DNA of 64,000 bases from Macrobrachium rosenbergii (taxonomy: Eukaryota; Arthropoda; Malacostraca; Decapoda; Palaemonidae): contig NC_089777.1 of NCBI RefSeq assembly GCF_040412425.1, forward strand, positions 38,829,037-38,893,036, in the 5' to 3' direction. Below are positions 63,531 through 64,000 of this stretch, in pieces. Position 1 is the first letter of the stretch, and the number at the start of each line of letters is the position of its first letter. Below the pieces are notes generated by a model. It saw only the letters and a list, made by a program, of their open reading frames with translations. It was not told the DNA's origin and made no database searches. The position numbers and the translations under genes are program-made.

Positions 63531-64000
63531 GTAAGTGATAATGACAACTGTATTTTTTTTGTAAGGTTACGGTAAAGTCAAACTTCCTCGGGTACGAGAT
63601 CACGTCTTGATTCAGTTTCGTGAAACCTCAAAGAAGCATGTTTTGTGTTAGTTGAATGTTATGTAATTAATTTTGAGTACTGTAAGAAACGTGACTCACG
63701 TGTCGTTTCTTTTTAGATTCTAATAAATTTCACGTGTCACGGCGACACGCCCCTTTAAGGTAGGCCTAGGCTGCCTAATATTGGTTGACCCAGGCAAGGC
63801 TTAGTCTATTCAGTAACTAGTCTAATGTAACTTTAAGTAGGCTCGTTTGTCTGTTTAAATTAGGTCTACGTAGGTAAACTAAACGAAGATATTGCACGAG
63901 AAAATCTAGATAGCCAAAGACTTGGCACTCTTGGTTTATCATTGCCATCGACCCTGTCAAAATGACAAGACAAGTAGACCAGCTTCAGAGTAGTCTCCGT
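63531..64000. other. Intron 1 of the right-edge gene
   Basis: Sequence after the donor GTAAGT; no matching second exon before the window ends. Confidence 0.5.

Overview
The window looks like nuclear DNA of a decapod crustacean. The flanks are AT-rich, and there are many long (TA)n, (GA)n, (TC)n and (AAT)n microsatellites. Introns are kilobases long and packed with DIRS-like, Penelope-like, jockey-like, Ty3/gypsy-like and Tc1/mariner-like elements plus tRNA-derived SINEs. The species assignment is inference; the gene calls rest on protein motifs, reading-frame phase and splice junctions read directly.

Three host genes are visible, all on the + strand. (1) 2662-10569: ten exons of a masquerade-type serine protease homologue. 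It has five clip/disulfide-knot motifs, a Pro/Thr-rich linker, a Tyr-Glu-Gln-Pro repeat exon and a C-terminal trypsin fold in which the catalytic Ser is Gly. The signal-peptide exon was not found and probably lies upstream of the window. A polyA signal sits at 12536. (2) 28937-58772: the complete V-type ATPase subunit d (ATP6V0D1/VhaAC39), six coding exons giving 348 aa. Introns 2 (11.8 kb) and 5 (13.5 kb) are swollen by transposons. (3) 63443-63530: the first coding exon of what is probably nicotinate phosphoribosyltransferase, behind a TATA box, running off the right end.

The rest is mobile and repetitive DNA. 350-1050 holds a non-LTR reverse transcriptase relic. 15297-15811 is a foldback repeat between two (TA)n tracts. 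16320-21401 is a Ty3/gypsy-type LTR element with 4-bp target duplications, LTRs about 99% alike, but broken gag-pol frames. 22449-22903 is a duplicated tRNA-like SINE. 24203-27042 holds two long inverted repeats. About 27095-28790 is the 3' part of a DIRS-like element with an open tyrosine recombinase frame.

V-ATPase intron 2 contains a jockey-like element (31540-38320) split by a DIRS-like element (32239-36587) whose terminal inverted repeats and internal complementary region can be read. Intron 5 contains SINEs, a degenerate DIRS-like relic, a Tc1/mariner element (49968-51971) with a MITE nested in its transposase, a 1-kb tandem duplication (52743-54789), and two back-to-back Penelope-like arrays (54733-56135 and 56146-57998). 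The second array is a near-perfect hairpin with arms of about 0.9 kb. No new defence-type or operon-like system was found. The most unusual structures are the Penelope hairpin array with possible hammerhead motifs and the nested DIRS insertion.
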